This document shows, one piece after another, positions 36,792-45,096 of a stretch of DNA of 64,000 nucleotides (position 1 is its first letter; each line of letters opens with the position of its first letter). The position numbers and the translations under genes are program-made. Source of the stretch: Mesorhizobium amorphae (GTDB taxonomy: Bacteria; Pseudomonadota; Alphaproteobacteria; Rhizobiales; Rhizobiaceae); assembly GCF_014843845.1 (NCBI RefSeq), contig NZ_JHQS01000014.1, positions 1 through 64,000 on the forward strand. The letters are read 5' to 3'. The notes beneath the pieces were generated by a model. The model did not search any database. It was not told where the DNA came from and saw nothing but the letters and a program-made list of their open reading frames with translations.

Positions 36792-37320
36792 GCTCATTCG
36801 ATCAGCGGTGCCGCACCAGGTCGAAAATCCGCGAAACAGGGCAACCGCGGCGGGCAGACTGTCCCGATCTATATCCGACGCCGGCAAACTTGGCCGAGAG
36901 GCGTTTTTTGGCGCCGGGAGTTGGGTGGAGGAAAAGGGTCGCGTGAAGGAAGTGCACGGCGTTGCCGATTGGCATCAAATAGGCATCTATGCCGGATGCA
37001 GTGCCCGCTCGACACCGTTCGCGCTTGGGCCACCCAGGGCGACCAAGGCCGAAGTCGAGGAACTCATTGGAAAGCAACCTAAGCTACTCGTCGTCTCCGC
37101 CTTTCACCGCGATGAGACCTGCGACCTTCAGCCTGTCTTTGGACTAGCCGAGCAGCAGACCGAGGATCGAGCCAATAAGGACGGCGAAGGGCTAGCTGCT
37201 AGCTGGACATGCTGGCGTCGTTGCTGGGTCGCGTGATGCCAACCCTTCCAGGCGTGTAAGGGGCCGACCACACTCTTCGTCGGTGGCTACGTGTCGGACA
37301 TGCAGTGACCGGCTGACCGG
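36792..37320. other. Stretch without a recognisable gene
   Basis: Only unconvincing overlapping frames between the two convergent DUF982 genes. Confidence 0.4.
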
Positions 37321-37572
37321 TTACGCGCTAGTCATTGGCAAAAACATCTTCTCCTCCTTGGCAGCCGCCTCGAATGCCTTACGGGCTTCTTGCGTAGGCA
37401 TCTCACCCTCAAGAGCGGCCATACAAACGCGCACCGCGTAATCCCACCTAGGCCCCTTGTTGCTCCACTTTAGAAGCTGCTCGGCGGCACCCTCGACGTG
37501 GCTGACCCCAAACCGAACTCCGGGGCGGTGGGTCCTAACGTAGACGGGAGGGTTGAACCAATGGAGAGCCAT
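37321..37572 (-). CDS. DUF982 family protein (second copy)
   Basis: An 83-residue protein from ATG 37572: MALHWFNPPVYVRTHRPGVR, GVSHVEGAAEQLLKWSNKGP and WDYAVRVCMAALEGEMPTQE, the standard DUF982 pattern. It starts four bases after the stop of the upstream small gene at 37577-37801, so the two probably form a transcript. Confidence 0.82.
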   Translation of the reverse strand: MALHWFNPPVYVRTHRPGVRFGVSHVEGAAEQLLKWSNKGPRWDYAVRVCMAALEGEMPTQEARKAFEAAAKEEKMFLPMTSA

Positions 37573-37576
37573 GAGG

Positions 37577-37801
37577 CTACTCTCGGCTGTCAAAGGCAAC
37601 GAACAGGCCGCGGACGGTTGCCTCCGTCACGACAACCTCGGTTAGTTCTTCGTCGCTTTCCAGCAGATATGGTGCAGCATCGCGAGCTTCTTTCATTGTA
37701 GCTTTGATCGATACAATGTCCCCATGATCCGCCCGGTCGAGAAGTAAGGCAACCACCTGCACTGCCGTGGAAATTAGGCCGACTTTACGGATGACGCTCA
37801 T
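37577..37801 (-). CDS. Small hypothetical protein upstream of DUF982 gene
   Basis: A 74-residue acidic protein (MSVIRKVGLISTAVQVVALL ... TEVVVTEATVRGLFVAFDSRE). No family recognised. Tight spacing to the DUF982 gene and balanced composition support it as real. Confidence 0.6.
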   Translation of the reverse strand: MSVIRKVGLISTAVQVVALLLDRADHGDIVSIKATMKEARDAAPYLLESDEELTEVVVTEATVRGLFVAFDSRE

Positions 37802-37950
37802 GCTGCCCTCGTACCCAAAGATAACGAAATTCGATATTGCGCGTCCCCCGACAAGACATCAATGGATGATTGAAACCGTGCGAAACCGGTCAAGGTGACA
37901 GCCCACAAATGCAGGGAGGCGCTTGCTCGGAACTTTGAGCGACGGGGAGC

Positions 37951-38130
37951 CTAAGAGTTCGACCGCTGTTCCCTATCGCGGCAGTTGAGAAGGTTGACTA
38001 GATCGTCGGCTTCGTCGATGGACATGTCGATCAAGGGGACGCCTATCTCGACAACCGGCTGCCCGGTGAACACGTCGATGATGTCCCACGAGCCTTCGGG
38101 CGTCTTCTCAATGTCGTATCGTCGGGTCAT
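37951..38130 (-). CDS. Small acidic hypothetical protein
   Basis: A 59-residue frame from ATG 38130 to TAG 37951: MTRRYDIEKTPEGSWDIIDV then FTGQPVVEIGVPLIDMSIDE and ADDLVNLLNCRDRE. The composition and the ordered hydrophobic pattern look like a real small protein. Not recognised. Confidence 0.6.
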   Translation of the reverse strand: MTRRYDIEKTPEGSWDIIDVFTGQPVVEIGVPLIDMSIDEADDLVNLLNCRDREQRSNS

Positions 38131-38627
38131 GGGTGATTTCGAGAGCAGGATTTAGTGCGGTAGCCGCTTAACGTTCGAGTTGTGGGACTGGCGTTGCTGG
38201 TCTGATCTAAGTAGTGAACTGAGAGGGCTCGGCATGTCGGTGCGACTCCCTTTTGAAGTCGACAGATGGACTACCAACACGAACTACCCTCCTCCCAGCA
38301 ACTATGTGTGTCCAGCCCGATAGCGAGAAATCGGCACCCTTGTATGATCCATCCGACCGAGGTGAGGTCGATACCCCGGTCGCGGCAATAGCTGGCGCTG
38401 TCCTGGGTGTTACATGCCAGGACGCCTCGTTTGCCGCGCGGCCGCCGACTATCGCCACCCACCAGCTCTTCGATCGACAGGTTGTCCAGGAGACCCGCGT
38501 CGACGCCGGTGCCAACGCGCTGTCCAGTTGCTCCGGCGTGTCGACCTCGATCATGGCCATCTGTCCACGCAATAGCTGTCCGCGGTTCATAGGCATATTG
38601 GTCCTTGGAAATAATGGAAACGGTGCC
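38131..38627. other. Degenerate minus-strand coding, unrecognised
   Basis: One minus frame starts MPMNRGQLLRGQMAMIEVDT and PEQLDSALA, then appears to continue in another frame as GVDAGLLDNLSIEELVGGDS. It looks like a short frameshifted gene that I cannot assign. Confidence 0.3.
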
Positions 38628-39551
38628 CTACTCCCCTTCGCCAATTGGGCGTATTTGAATGGAGATGGCGCCGCATTCAGGCACGGATGTGATCAACGCA
38701 CCGACAATGATGGCCAATGCCGCGAGCATTCCTGGACCCGTCAGCCATTCGCCGAAGAACACGGCTGCAAAGAGGGCGGAAAAGAATGGCTCACTCGATT
38801 CGATGACCTGCGTCTTGTAAGCCTCGATATGCTGAAGGGCGAGGATTGTGCAGTAGAAACCGCAGAACGAGGGGATAATCCCCAGCGCTAACAAAGCTGG
38901 AATGGTGTTCACTGACGGGATTGGCGCGCCGCTCCAAGCGTAGGGAACGGCGAGCATGGCAAAGCCATAAGCCAGGAACCACCAGAAAGTTTCTAGGGTC
39001 GAGCGAAGCTTGAAGAATTTCCAAGCGAAAATAAAGCTGGCGTAGCCTAGCCCTGCGATAAGGGCGAGGCAAATGCCGATAATGCTTCCAGCCATCATGC
39101 CGTCGCCGGCAATCAGGAAGTAGCCTCCAAGGAAAACCATCGTCATGGCGAACGCCTTTCGCGTGGTCACCCTTTCCTTAAGTATGAGGATGTCGAGAGC
39201 GATTGCACCAAGGCCGCCAGTGAAAACAAGGATGGCAACAAGTGGGATCGGCGTGTAGGCGAAAGCTTGGGTTTCGAAATGATAAAGCGTGAAGATGCCA
39301 AGCGTAGAGCAGACGGCGATCTTCCACGATCCCGTGAAAGCGGCGAGGAGTCGAGCCAAGCCTCCAGACCTCAAAAGGATGACGATCGAGAGTAGCAAAA
39401 GAGCAATGCCGCAACGCCAGAATGCGACCGCGGTGGGGTCGAGCCCTTCATTAAAGGCGGACCGGGAAAGCACTCCGACGGTTCCATTGGACAGAGCTGC
39501 GAGAAGGGCGAAACCGGCCCCAAGGATCGACGACAAATAAGCATTCTTCAT
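38628..39551 (-). CDS. EamA/DMT-family exporter in the vinylglycine-type cluster
   Basis: A 307-residue membrane protein with about ten transmembrane helices in two EamA repeats (LGAGFALLAALSNGTVGVLS at the start; MMAGSIIGICLALIAGLGYA begins the second). Members of this drug/metabolite family export amino acids and related compounds. Its ATG overlaps the stop of the upstream hydrolase gene by 4 bp. As the last gene of a biosynthetic operon it is a good candidate for product export or self-protection. Confidence 0.9.
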   Translation of the reverse strand: MKNAYLSSILGAGFALLAALSNGTVGVLSRSAFNEGLDPTAVAFWRCGIALLLLSIVILLRSGGLARLLAAFTGSWKIAVCSTLGIFTLYHFETQAFAYTPIPLVAILVFTGGLGAIALDILILKERVTTRKAFAMTMVFLGGYFLIAGDGMMAGSIIGICLALIAGLGYASFIFAWKFFKLRSTLETFWWFLAYGFAMLAVPYAWSGAPIPSVNTIPALLALGIIPSFCGFYCTILALQHIEAYKTQVIESSEPFFSALFAAVFFGEWLTGPGMLAALAIIVGALITSVPECGAISIQIRPIGEGE

Positions 39552-40378
39552 GGCTGTGACTTCATTGCTATCATGTGGGAGCGGCAGGCTTCGCCGAATG
39601 CACGGAAGATTTCGACGCTAAGTGGATCCTCTGCGTGAAACCATTCAGGATGCCATTGCACGGCGGCGGCAAACGTTGCCGTGCCCTTTACGGAGACAGC
39701 TTCGATGACGCCGTCCATACATCGCGCATCGACCTCAAGACCATCAGCCAAACGCGCGATCCCCTGCCGATGCAGGGTGTTGACCAGGACCGGTTTCTTT
39801 TGCGAGCGACGGATGCACTGGGCAATGTAACCTCGGCCTTCGGCTTGAATTGCATGCGAGCAGGCATATTGAAGGTCGCGCGGGAGCGTGAGGTCTTCCA
39901 CATGAGTGATCCGACCTTGACCTTCCGAAAGGTCATTTGCGAGGGTACCACCAAGCGCGACGTTGAGTTCCTGCAACCCACGGCAGATTCCGAACAGCGG
40001 AATGCCGGACGACAGAGCAATCTTGATCGCAGCAATACTTGTCCGATCCCGGTCGAGATCGAGCGTCTCTGGACAAGCTTCTGGCCCCCCATAAAGCGAG
40101 GGCGAGACATTCGACTCCGCCCCGGTCAGCAGCACCCCGTTGAGGACCGAAAAGCAGGCCTGCAGACTCTCTTCCTCAAGTCCGGCCGGAATGACGAGCG
40201 GCAAAACACGCGCGGTCGAACGCAAGGCTTCGAGATAACGGATGCGCACCGTCTCATAGCCGACGCTGTCCACTGTCTGGCGGTTAGAAAGGACACCGAC
40301 GATCACCGGACTTCTGTCTGCAATCGCGGTCAAATCAGGCGCCCCCAAGGGCTTGCCCGATATCGGCGATGATATCAT
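39548..40378 (-). CDS. Class I amidotransferase-like (C26/PuuD type) hydrolase
   Basis: A 276-residue protein from ATG 40378, overlapping the upstream gene by 44 bp. The nucleophile elbow FGICRGLQELNVALGGTL, an SPSLYGGPEACPETLDLDRD segment and the His/Glu pair in AVQWHPEWFHAEDP match gamma-glutamyl-GABA hydrolase (PuuD)-like peptidase C26 enzymes. A likely role is removing a gamma-glutamyl group from an amino-acid intermediate. No gamma-glutamyl ligase gene is in the operon, so this remains inference. Confidence 0.85.
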   Translation of the reverse strand: MISSPISGKPLGAPDLTAIADRSPVIVGVLSNRQTVDSVGYETVRIRYLEALRSTARVLPLVIPAGLEEESLQACFSVLNGVLLTGAESNVSPSLYGGPEACPETLDLDRDRTSIAAIKIALSSGIPLFGICRGLQELNVALGGTLANDLSEGQGRITHVEDLTLPRDLQYACSHAIQAEGRGYIAQCIRRSQKKPVLVNTLHRQGIARLADGLEVDARCMDGVIEAVSVKGTATFAAAVQWHPEWFHAEDPLSVEIFRAFGEACRSHMIAMKSQP

Positions 40379-41699
40379 CGATATGCTCAAGTCCGACGGA
40401 GATGCGGACTGTTCCATCGCAAACCCCGGCAGCAAGGCGCGCCTCGCGGGGAACCGAAGCATGAGTCGTCGAGGCTGGATGCGTGGCGAGCGTTCTCGCG
40501 TCGCCAATATTTGAGACGTGGTAGGCGAGTCGCAGGCTCTCGATAAAACGCCCCCCGGCCTCGATGCCTCCAGCGATATCGAAAACGATCATGGGGCCGC
40601 CATGATCGCCCATGTTCTGCACGGCGCGATGCCGTTCGACAGTTCCGCCAAAAGCCGGATACTTCACGTCGACAACACCAGGATGCGCCTTAAGATAGTC
40701 GGCCAGCTGCCGGGCATTGGAGCAATGTCGCGGCATTCGCAAAGGCAGCGTTTCCAACCCTTGGATGCAGAGGAAAGATGAGAACGGGGACGGGCAGGGT
40801 CCAAAGTCGCGCATGAGCGTGTTGCGCATCTTGAGCAGGAACGGGCTGGCCCCATATGGGCCGGGCAGACCGCGCGCAGCATCAAGCCAGAGTATGTTGC
40901 CATGGGAGATATCAGGACGTGTCATCAACGGAAAGCGCTCGGCATAAGCAGCCCAGTCGAAGGTGCCGCCGTCGACGATAATGCCGCCAATCGTGGTGCC
41001 GTGGCCGCAAATATATTTGGAAGTGGACTGCACGGTTAGATGGGCGCCAAGCTTGAGAGGGCGTGAAATGAGGGGGGTCATCGTGTTGTCGATGATCAGC
41101 GGAATTCCGACTTCATGCGCGATCGCCCCCACTTCGACGATCGGGAAGGGGCTGAGCTTCGGGTTGGGAAGCCCTTCCGCAAACCAACAGCGAGTGCGGT
41201 GGTCCGAGGCTTCGCGGAAGCGCTCGGGATCACTCGGATCGACGAAGCGCGTTTCGATCCCGAGCCGCTGAAACGTGCTGGCGAGCAGATTGATTGTCCC
41301 GCCATACAGGTGCGCGGAGCTCACGATATTGTCCCCGGTAACAGCAATGTTCAGGATCGCAAGCATTATCGCGGCCTGTCCCGAGGAGGTTGCCAAGGCG
41401 GCGACGCCACCCTCGAGAGCCGCGACACGTTGTTCGAATATATCCGTCGTCGGGTTCATCAACCGCGAATAGGTACGCCCCTGCCGGCGGAGATCGAAGA
41501 CGTCCGATGCATGGTCAATGGATTCGAACGCATAGGCGTTCGAGAGATAGATCGGTACAGTCGTCGCCAGGGTCGCCGGATCACAGCGATAGCCCCCATG
41601 CAGAACCGTCGTTTCCGCATGAAGAGCCGGCGTCGGCTCCAATCGTGTTGCAGGGCCATCTTTTTGGAGTTTGGTCAACTTCGAGTACTCCGGAGACAC
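40335..41699 (-). CDS. O-acetylhomoserine sulfhydrylase-like PLP enzyme
   Basis: A 454-residue Cys/Met-metabolism PLP enzyme. The N-terminal AETTVLHGGYRCDPATLATT, TYSRLMNPTTDIFEQRVAAL, and the PLP lysine in VQSTSKYICGHGTTIGGIIV fit the O-acetylhomoserine aminocarboxypropyltransferase branch. In rhizobitoxine synthesis the C-terminal part of RtxA is of this type and couples an amino-alcohol to O-acetylhomoserine. Here it is a stand-alone protein beside a desaturase gene (21 bp upstream) and a serine-decarboxylase-like gene, so an ether-forming role is plausible. Ordinary homocysteine synthesis is the alternative. Confidence 0.9.
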   Translation of the reverse strand: MSPEYSKLTKLQKDGPATRLEPTPALHAETTVLHGGYRCDPATLATTVPIYLSNAYAFESIDHASDVFDLRRQGRTYSRLMNPTTDIFEQRVAALEGGVAALATSSGQAAIMLAILNIAVTGDNIVSSAHLYGGTINLLASTFQRLGIETRFVDPSDPERFREASDHRTRCWFAEGLPNPKLSPFPIVEVGAIAHEVGIPLIIDNTMTPLISRPLKLGAHLTVQSTSKYICGHGTTIGGIIVDGGTFDWAAYAERFPLMTRPDISHGNILWLDAARGLPGPYGASPFLLKMRNTLMRDFGPCPSPFSSFLCIQGLETLPLRMPRHCSNARQLADYLKAHPGVVDVKYPAFGGTVERHRAVQNMGDHGGPMIVFDIAGGIEAGGRFIESLRLAYHVSNIGDARTLATHPASTTHASVPREARLAAGVCDGTVRISVGLEHIDDIIADIGQALGGA

Positions 41700-41720
41700 A
41701 TTGTTCTCGATGGATAGTGT

Positions 41721-42806
41721 TCAGGCCCGCGATCCCGCTCTTGCGGCGAAGCGCTTCCGGTTCTGGTCGCGGATCAGCTTCAGGATCGAAGGCTCGCCAT
41801 TTGGGCCAGATTGGAAGATCCCGCCCGCTTCGCAACAGTGCGCGGCATAGGCGGGGTCCCTCATGCGGATGGCGTGAGCTTCGGGCAAGCGCCAGAGCGG
41901 GGTCGCTGGATCGAGATGATGATCGAGATGATAGTTGTCGCCGTTGATCGCGGTCAGCCACTTCTCGATATGACGGCTGCGGCGATTCCGGGTCATTTCC
42001 AGATCTACGGTTCGGCGGTCGATGGAACTGCAATGCTCAGACATCTCGATGAACCAGCCGATGATGTGAAACGAGGTCAGGTAGGGAACTACCCAGAGAA
42101 GGACAAGCTCCTGGAAGGAGCCGTAGGCTAGAGCGAGCGTTACGACACACGCCCAGAACGCGTAGAAGCCCCAGCGATCGAACACGTAAAGCCATGTCTC
42201 TTCGCGCTTCACTCGCGTTGAGCTCTCCTTGCGAGAGAAGGTGTCGAGGATCATCCGGTATCTGTTGCGGAGCAGATACTTCAGATATGCGTAGGTTTTC
42301 GATCCAAGCAGCGGCAAGATGATGATCTTCCAAACGAAGGAGCGATCCGTTTGGGGTGTGAAGACACCTTCCGCGATGAAAAACCTCAGGTCAGGATCGG
42401 CATCGGCTCTCCCGAGGTAGGGGTGATGGCTGTGGACGTGGGACTCCTTGTAGGCGAAGTGGCGTTGAAACAGGGGCCAAGCCGTCAGCAACGTGCCGAG
42501 CAGGAAGTTCAGCACACGATTTTTTGTCAGCACACCGTGCGCACAATCGTGCAAGATGGTGGAGATGCCTCGCTGACGGGCTCCGATGACAATCACAGTC
42601 AGGGGATAGAACCACCAGCTTACTCCAATGACCAGCCACGCGAAGGCGGCGATCACCGCATAGTCCTTTATGATGTAAAGAGGCCCATGCCAATTGTCGG
42701 TCTCAAGGGCCTTGATCTCGCGAGTGATGGATCGATCGAAGCGGTAGTGGTTGTAGCGCCTTGGGGCTTCGATGCCGTGATACTGGGGCTGTACATGAGC
42801 GTTCAT
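41721..42806 (-). CDS. Membrane desaturase, RtxC-like candidate
   Basis: A 361-residue fatty-acid-desaturase-fold protein from ATG 42806 (MNAHVQPQYHGIEAPRRYNH). The three His boxes are HDCAH, HVHSHH and HLDHH, with long hydrophobic stretches between. Dihydrorhizobitoxine desaturase RtxC belongs to this superfamily and introduces the vinyl-ether double bond. The start overlaps the decarboxylase stop by 4 bp. Fatty acid desaturation is the alternative, but the company of amino-acid PLP enzymes argues for an amino-acid-type substrate. Confidence 0.88.
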   Translation of the reverse strand: MNAHVQPQYHGIEAPRRYNHYRFDRSITREIKALETDNWHGPLYIIKDYAVIAAFAWLVIGVSWWFYPLTVIVIGARQRGISTILHDCAHGVLTKNRVLNFLLGTLLTAWPLFQRHFAYKESHVHSHHPYLGRADADPDLRFFIAEGVFTPQTDRSFVWKIIILPLLGSKTYAYLKYLLRNRYRMILDTFSRKESSTRVKREETWLYVFDRWGFYAFWACVVTLALAYGSFQELVLLWVVPYLTSFHIIGWFIEMSEHCSSIDRRTVDLEMTRNRRSRHIEKWLTAINGDNYHLDHHLDPATPLWRLPEAHAIRMRDPAYAAHCCEAGGIFQSGPNGEPSILKLIRDQNRKRFAARAGSRA

Positions 42807-43996
42807 GAAAACACCTTTTGCCGAGAATTGCAGGGCCACTCGGCGGTATAGTCGCCGACGAAGCGGTCAATGAGATCAGCTTTGACGTTTGGCATGACAA
42901 TCGCATGGGCGCAGTTGCCATGACATGCGAGCTGGTATTCGCTAACGAGCCTCTCGGATGGTTTCGGAAACACAACCGTCAAGGAGCACGGATTGAGCAG
43001 TACCGGGACACTCGCTGAGCGTAGTGCTCCGGCAAAGCCATCCGCGCGCTCGATGCAGGTTCGGGCAAAATGACGGAAACCGGCGATACCGAGGCGCGTC
43101 AGCCGGTTCCATATCGCCAGAACGGCGTGGCCGTTTCGCGATCCCATCAAGGTAGTATCATCAGAGCGCAAGTAGCTCACGGCGGAGGCCACTCGACGGA
43201 CATGTTCGCGTCGGACTACGAGGATGCCGCAGGGCATCGGCGTGCCGATCATCTTGTGGCCCGAGGTTGACATACTGTCGATCCCGTGCCGGAACGAGGG
43301 ACGGATACCACTCGGTAAGCCATCGACGAAGGGAAGGACCATTGCATTCAGGGCGCCATCGACGTGGACGAAGCGCCGACTCGGATCGATCCCGACTTGG
43401 TCCAGAACGCTGATGCAGGACGCAATATCATCATGCGCCCCTTTCATGGTCGTTCCACAGGTCAATGCGAGAATAACGCAGCGATGGCGATTTGCCTGGA
43501 CGACTTCCCTCAGAGCATCCGGACAGATGGCGCCGGTATGGTCGGCCTCGCACGTCAAGGCCTCGATCCCGAGGATTTTCGCCGCCTTTGGGATCGAATA
43601 ATGCGCCTCTGTGGAGTATATCAGAACCGGATTACCGAGAGTCTCTCGCGCAAGATATAGGGCCCACAAATTGCCCTCAGTTCCGCTCGCACCCACAGCT
43701 CCCCAGTATTCTTCTGGATTGGCACATTCCCAGATCCGAGTGAACCAGTCGACCACCTCGCGCTCTACGCCACAAACCTCAGTCGCATAGTGTGAACCGA
43801 CATAGGGGTCCCCCAAGTTATTGATAAAAAAATTGCAGAACTGAGAGATTGGCCAGGCGTCAAAGTCGAGATTGTAAGGGTATCCCAAGTGTTTTGCGCG
43901 CCTATCGGCGAATTTATTGCTGAGTTTATCCAGTGTCGCATTGATAACGACCGGTGTACTGACACGAGTGTCCAATATATCGCACGTAAGCTTCAC
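42803..43996 (-). CDS. PLP group II decarboxylase, serine/histidine decarboxylase type
   Basis: A 397-residue PLP decarboxylase; start GTG 43996. The PLP lysine is in STSGHKMIGTPMPCGILVVR; ASGTEGNLWALYLARE, STEAHYSIPKAAKILGIE and TLMGSRNGHAVLAIWNRL are family hallmarks. By recalled comparison the segments HLGYPYNLDFD, NNLGDPYVGSHYA and YQLACHGNCAHAIVMPN look closer to plant serine decarboxylase than to enterobacterial histidine decarboxylase. Product would be ethanolamine (from serine) or histamine (from histidine). It heads a five-gene operon with desaturase, sulfhydrylase-like, hydrolase and exporter genes. Confidence 0.88.
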   Translation of the reverse strand: MKLTCDILDTRVSTPVVINATLDKLSNKFADRRAKHLGYPYNLDFDAWPISQFCNFFINNLGDPYVGSHYATEVCGVEREVVDWFTRIWECANPEEYWGAVGASGTEGNLWALYLARETLGNPVLIYSTEAHYSIPKAAKILGIEALTCEADHTGAICPDALREVVQANRHRCVILALTCGTTMKGAHDDIASCISVLDQVGIDPSRRFVHVDGALNAMVLPFVDGLPSGIRPSFRHGIDSMSTSGHKMIGTPMPCGILVVRREHVRRVASAVSYLRSDDTTLMGSRNGHAVLAIWNRLTRLGIAGFRHFARTCIERADGFAGALRSASVPVLLNPCSLTVVFPKPSERLVSEYQLACHGNCAHAIVMPNVKADLIDRFVGDYTAEWPCNSRQKVFS

Positions 43997-44045
43997 GCAT
44001 ATGCTCCGCTATAGCCGCTCCAGGGAAACGGCAGGCAAGGGTGAC

Positions 44046-44060
44046 GCAAGACGCACTCCA
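44046..44060 (-). promoter_or_regulatory. Possible sigma-54 element of the decarboxylase operon
   Basis: Minus strand TGGAGTGCGTCTTGC keeps TGG, G at -18, TTGC and the exact GG-N10-GC spacing but lacks CAC in the -24 box. It is 49 bp upstream of the GTG start. No TGT-N10-ACA site was found above it. Confidence 0.3.
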
Positions 44061-44373
44061 ATCGGCCCGCCGCCACCCCGCCTCCGGCTCGGCGTCACTG
44101 ATCCGGTAGGCCGGGTGGCGACTTCGGCGAGATAGCCGTCCACGGCCGTTGGGGGCATCGGTGCGCCGGGAACGACGGAATTGTCACACGACGAGAATAT
44201 CGATTCGGCAACTCCTGACCCCTCGCGACGAGGAAGCCTCAAGAATCATGCCGACATCGCACTAAGAGGCTCAAAAAAGAGCGTTCCATATATTATTCAA
44301 TGACTTAACGAGGTGCAGGAGGTCGATCTGTCCTCCGTCGCGGACCCGACAAAGCGACCGTAAATGTCGGTTG
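44061..44373. other. Stretch without a gene
   Basis: Upstream region of the decarboxylase operon. No nod box and no NifA site recognised; an A/T-rich tract lies near 44270-44310. Confidence 0.4.
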
Positions 44374-44700
44374 TCAGACGTTGTCCGGGAATGCTGAATA
44401 GGTGCTTGTTAACGGCGGCGAGCGAGGCATCGGATTCGAGCGGCCGTTGCGGCCACAGTCTTCCAGTCGGTCAAAGGGCGGCCCACCCCACCTTGAAAGG
44501 AAGAGCTGGTGGGCTAGAACGGCGAACGGCAGCGCCGCCCTGGTTTCTTGGCCCGCCTCGAGCACGATACCGAGATCCTTGACGAAAATATCGACTGTGC
44601 TAGAGGCCTCCGGGTCGTCCATGATCATGCGCGGCCCGCGATCTTTCAGCATCAAACTCGAGGCTGATGTGCCCGAGAGAATGTCGAGCATGCGCGCGGC
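44374..44700 (-). pseudogene. 3-hydroxyisobutyrate/threonate dehydrogenase-type C-terminal remnant
   Basis: The minus strand encodes LKDRGPRMIMDDPEASSTVD, IFVKDLGIVLEAGQETRAAL and PFAVLAHQLFLS, the C-terminal helical domain of the beta-hydroxyacid dehydrogenase family (LtnD-like). The Rossmann half is missing and the end is scrambled. Confidence 0.6.
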
Positions 44701-44890
44701 GCCGTGGTTGCGCTTCAACACCCACGAGAAGCTGAACGCCTGCCTGCCTGACAAGTGTATCGCCTACGCCAAGACGCATCGTTATGTCGAGCAGCCGGAA
44801 CGTACGATCTCGAACGTTTTCGAGGAGCGGCGCGGCAAGCTGGTTGAATACGCGGTTCCTTCGACGGATTACATACGATGCCGGTCTCGA
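44700..44890 (+). mobile_element. IS21-type transposase (IstA) fragment
   Basis: FNTHEKLNACLPDKCIAYAK then THRYVEQPERTISNVFEERR and GKLVEYAVP match the central part of IS21-family IstA. Only about 60 codons survive, abutting the dehydrogenase remnant on the other strand. Confidence 0.65.
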
Positions 44891-45096
44891 TCTAAAGGCC
44901 AGCGAGGCGCCGGTGCTGGGTCATGCCCGATCGGAAAGCCGCCGCGGAAGAGACAATAGCCGCGATCCAGGCGGCTATGCGATTGGCGAGACGAAGCCTG
45001 CAACCGCCAAAGTAATCGTGCGCAGGATCGCGCCGCGCGGCTGATGCGATTGCATCTCTCGCCGCACCGCGCTGAGGGCTTCGTCTGTCAGGCGGT

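Noticed and set aside
42803..43996. Plain histidine decarboxylase call
   Set aside because: Not excluded, but the N-terminal and C-terminal segments look closer to plant serine decarboxylase, and the neighbouring RtxA/RtxC-type genes favour an amino-alcohol product. Substrate left open.
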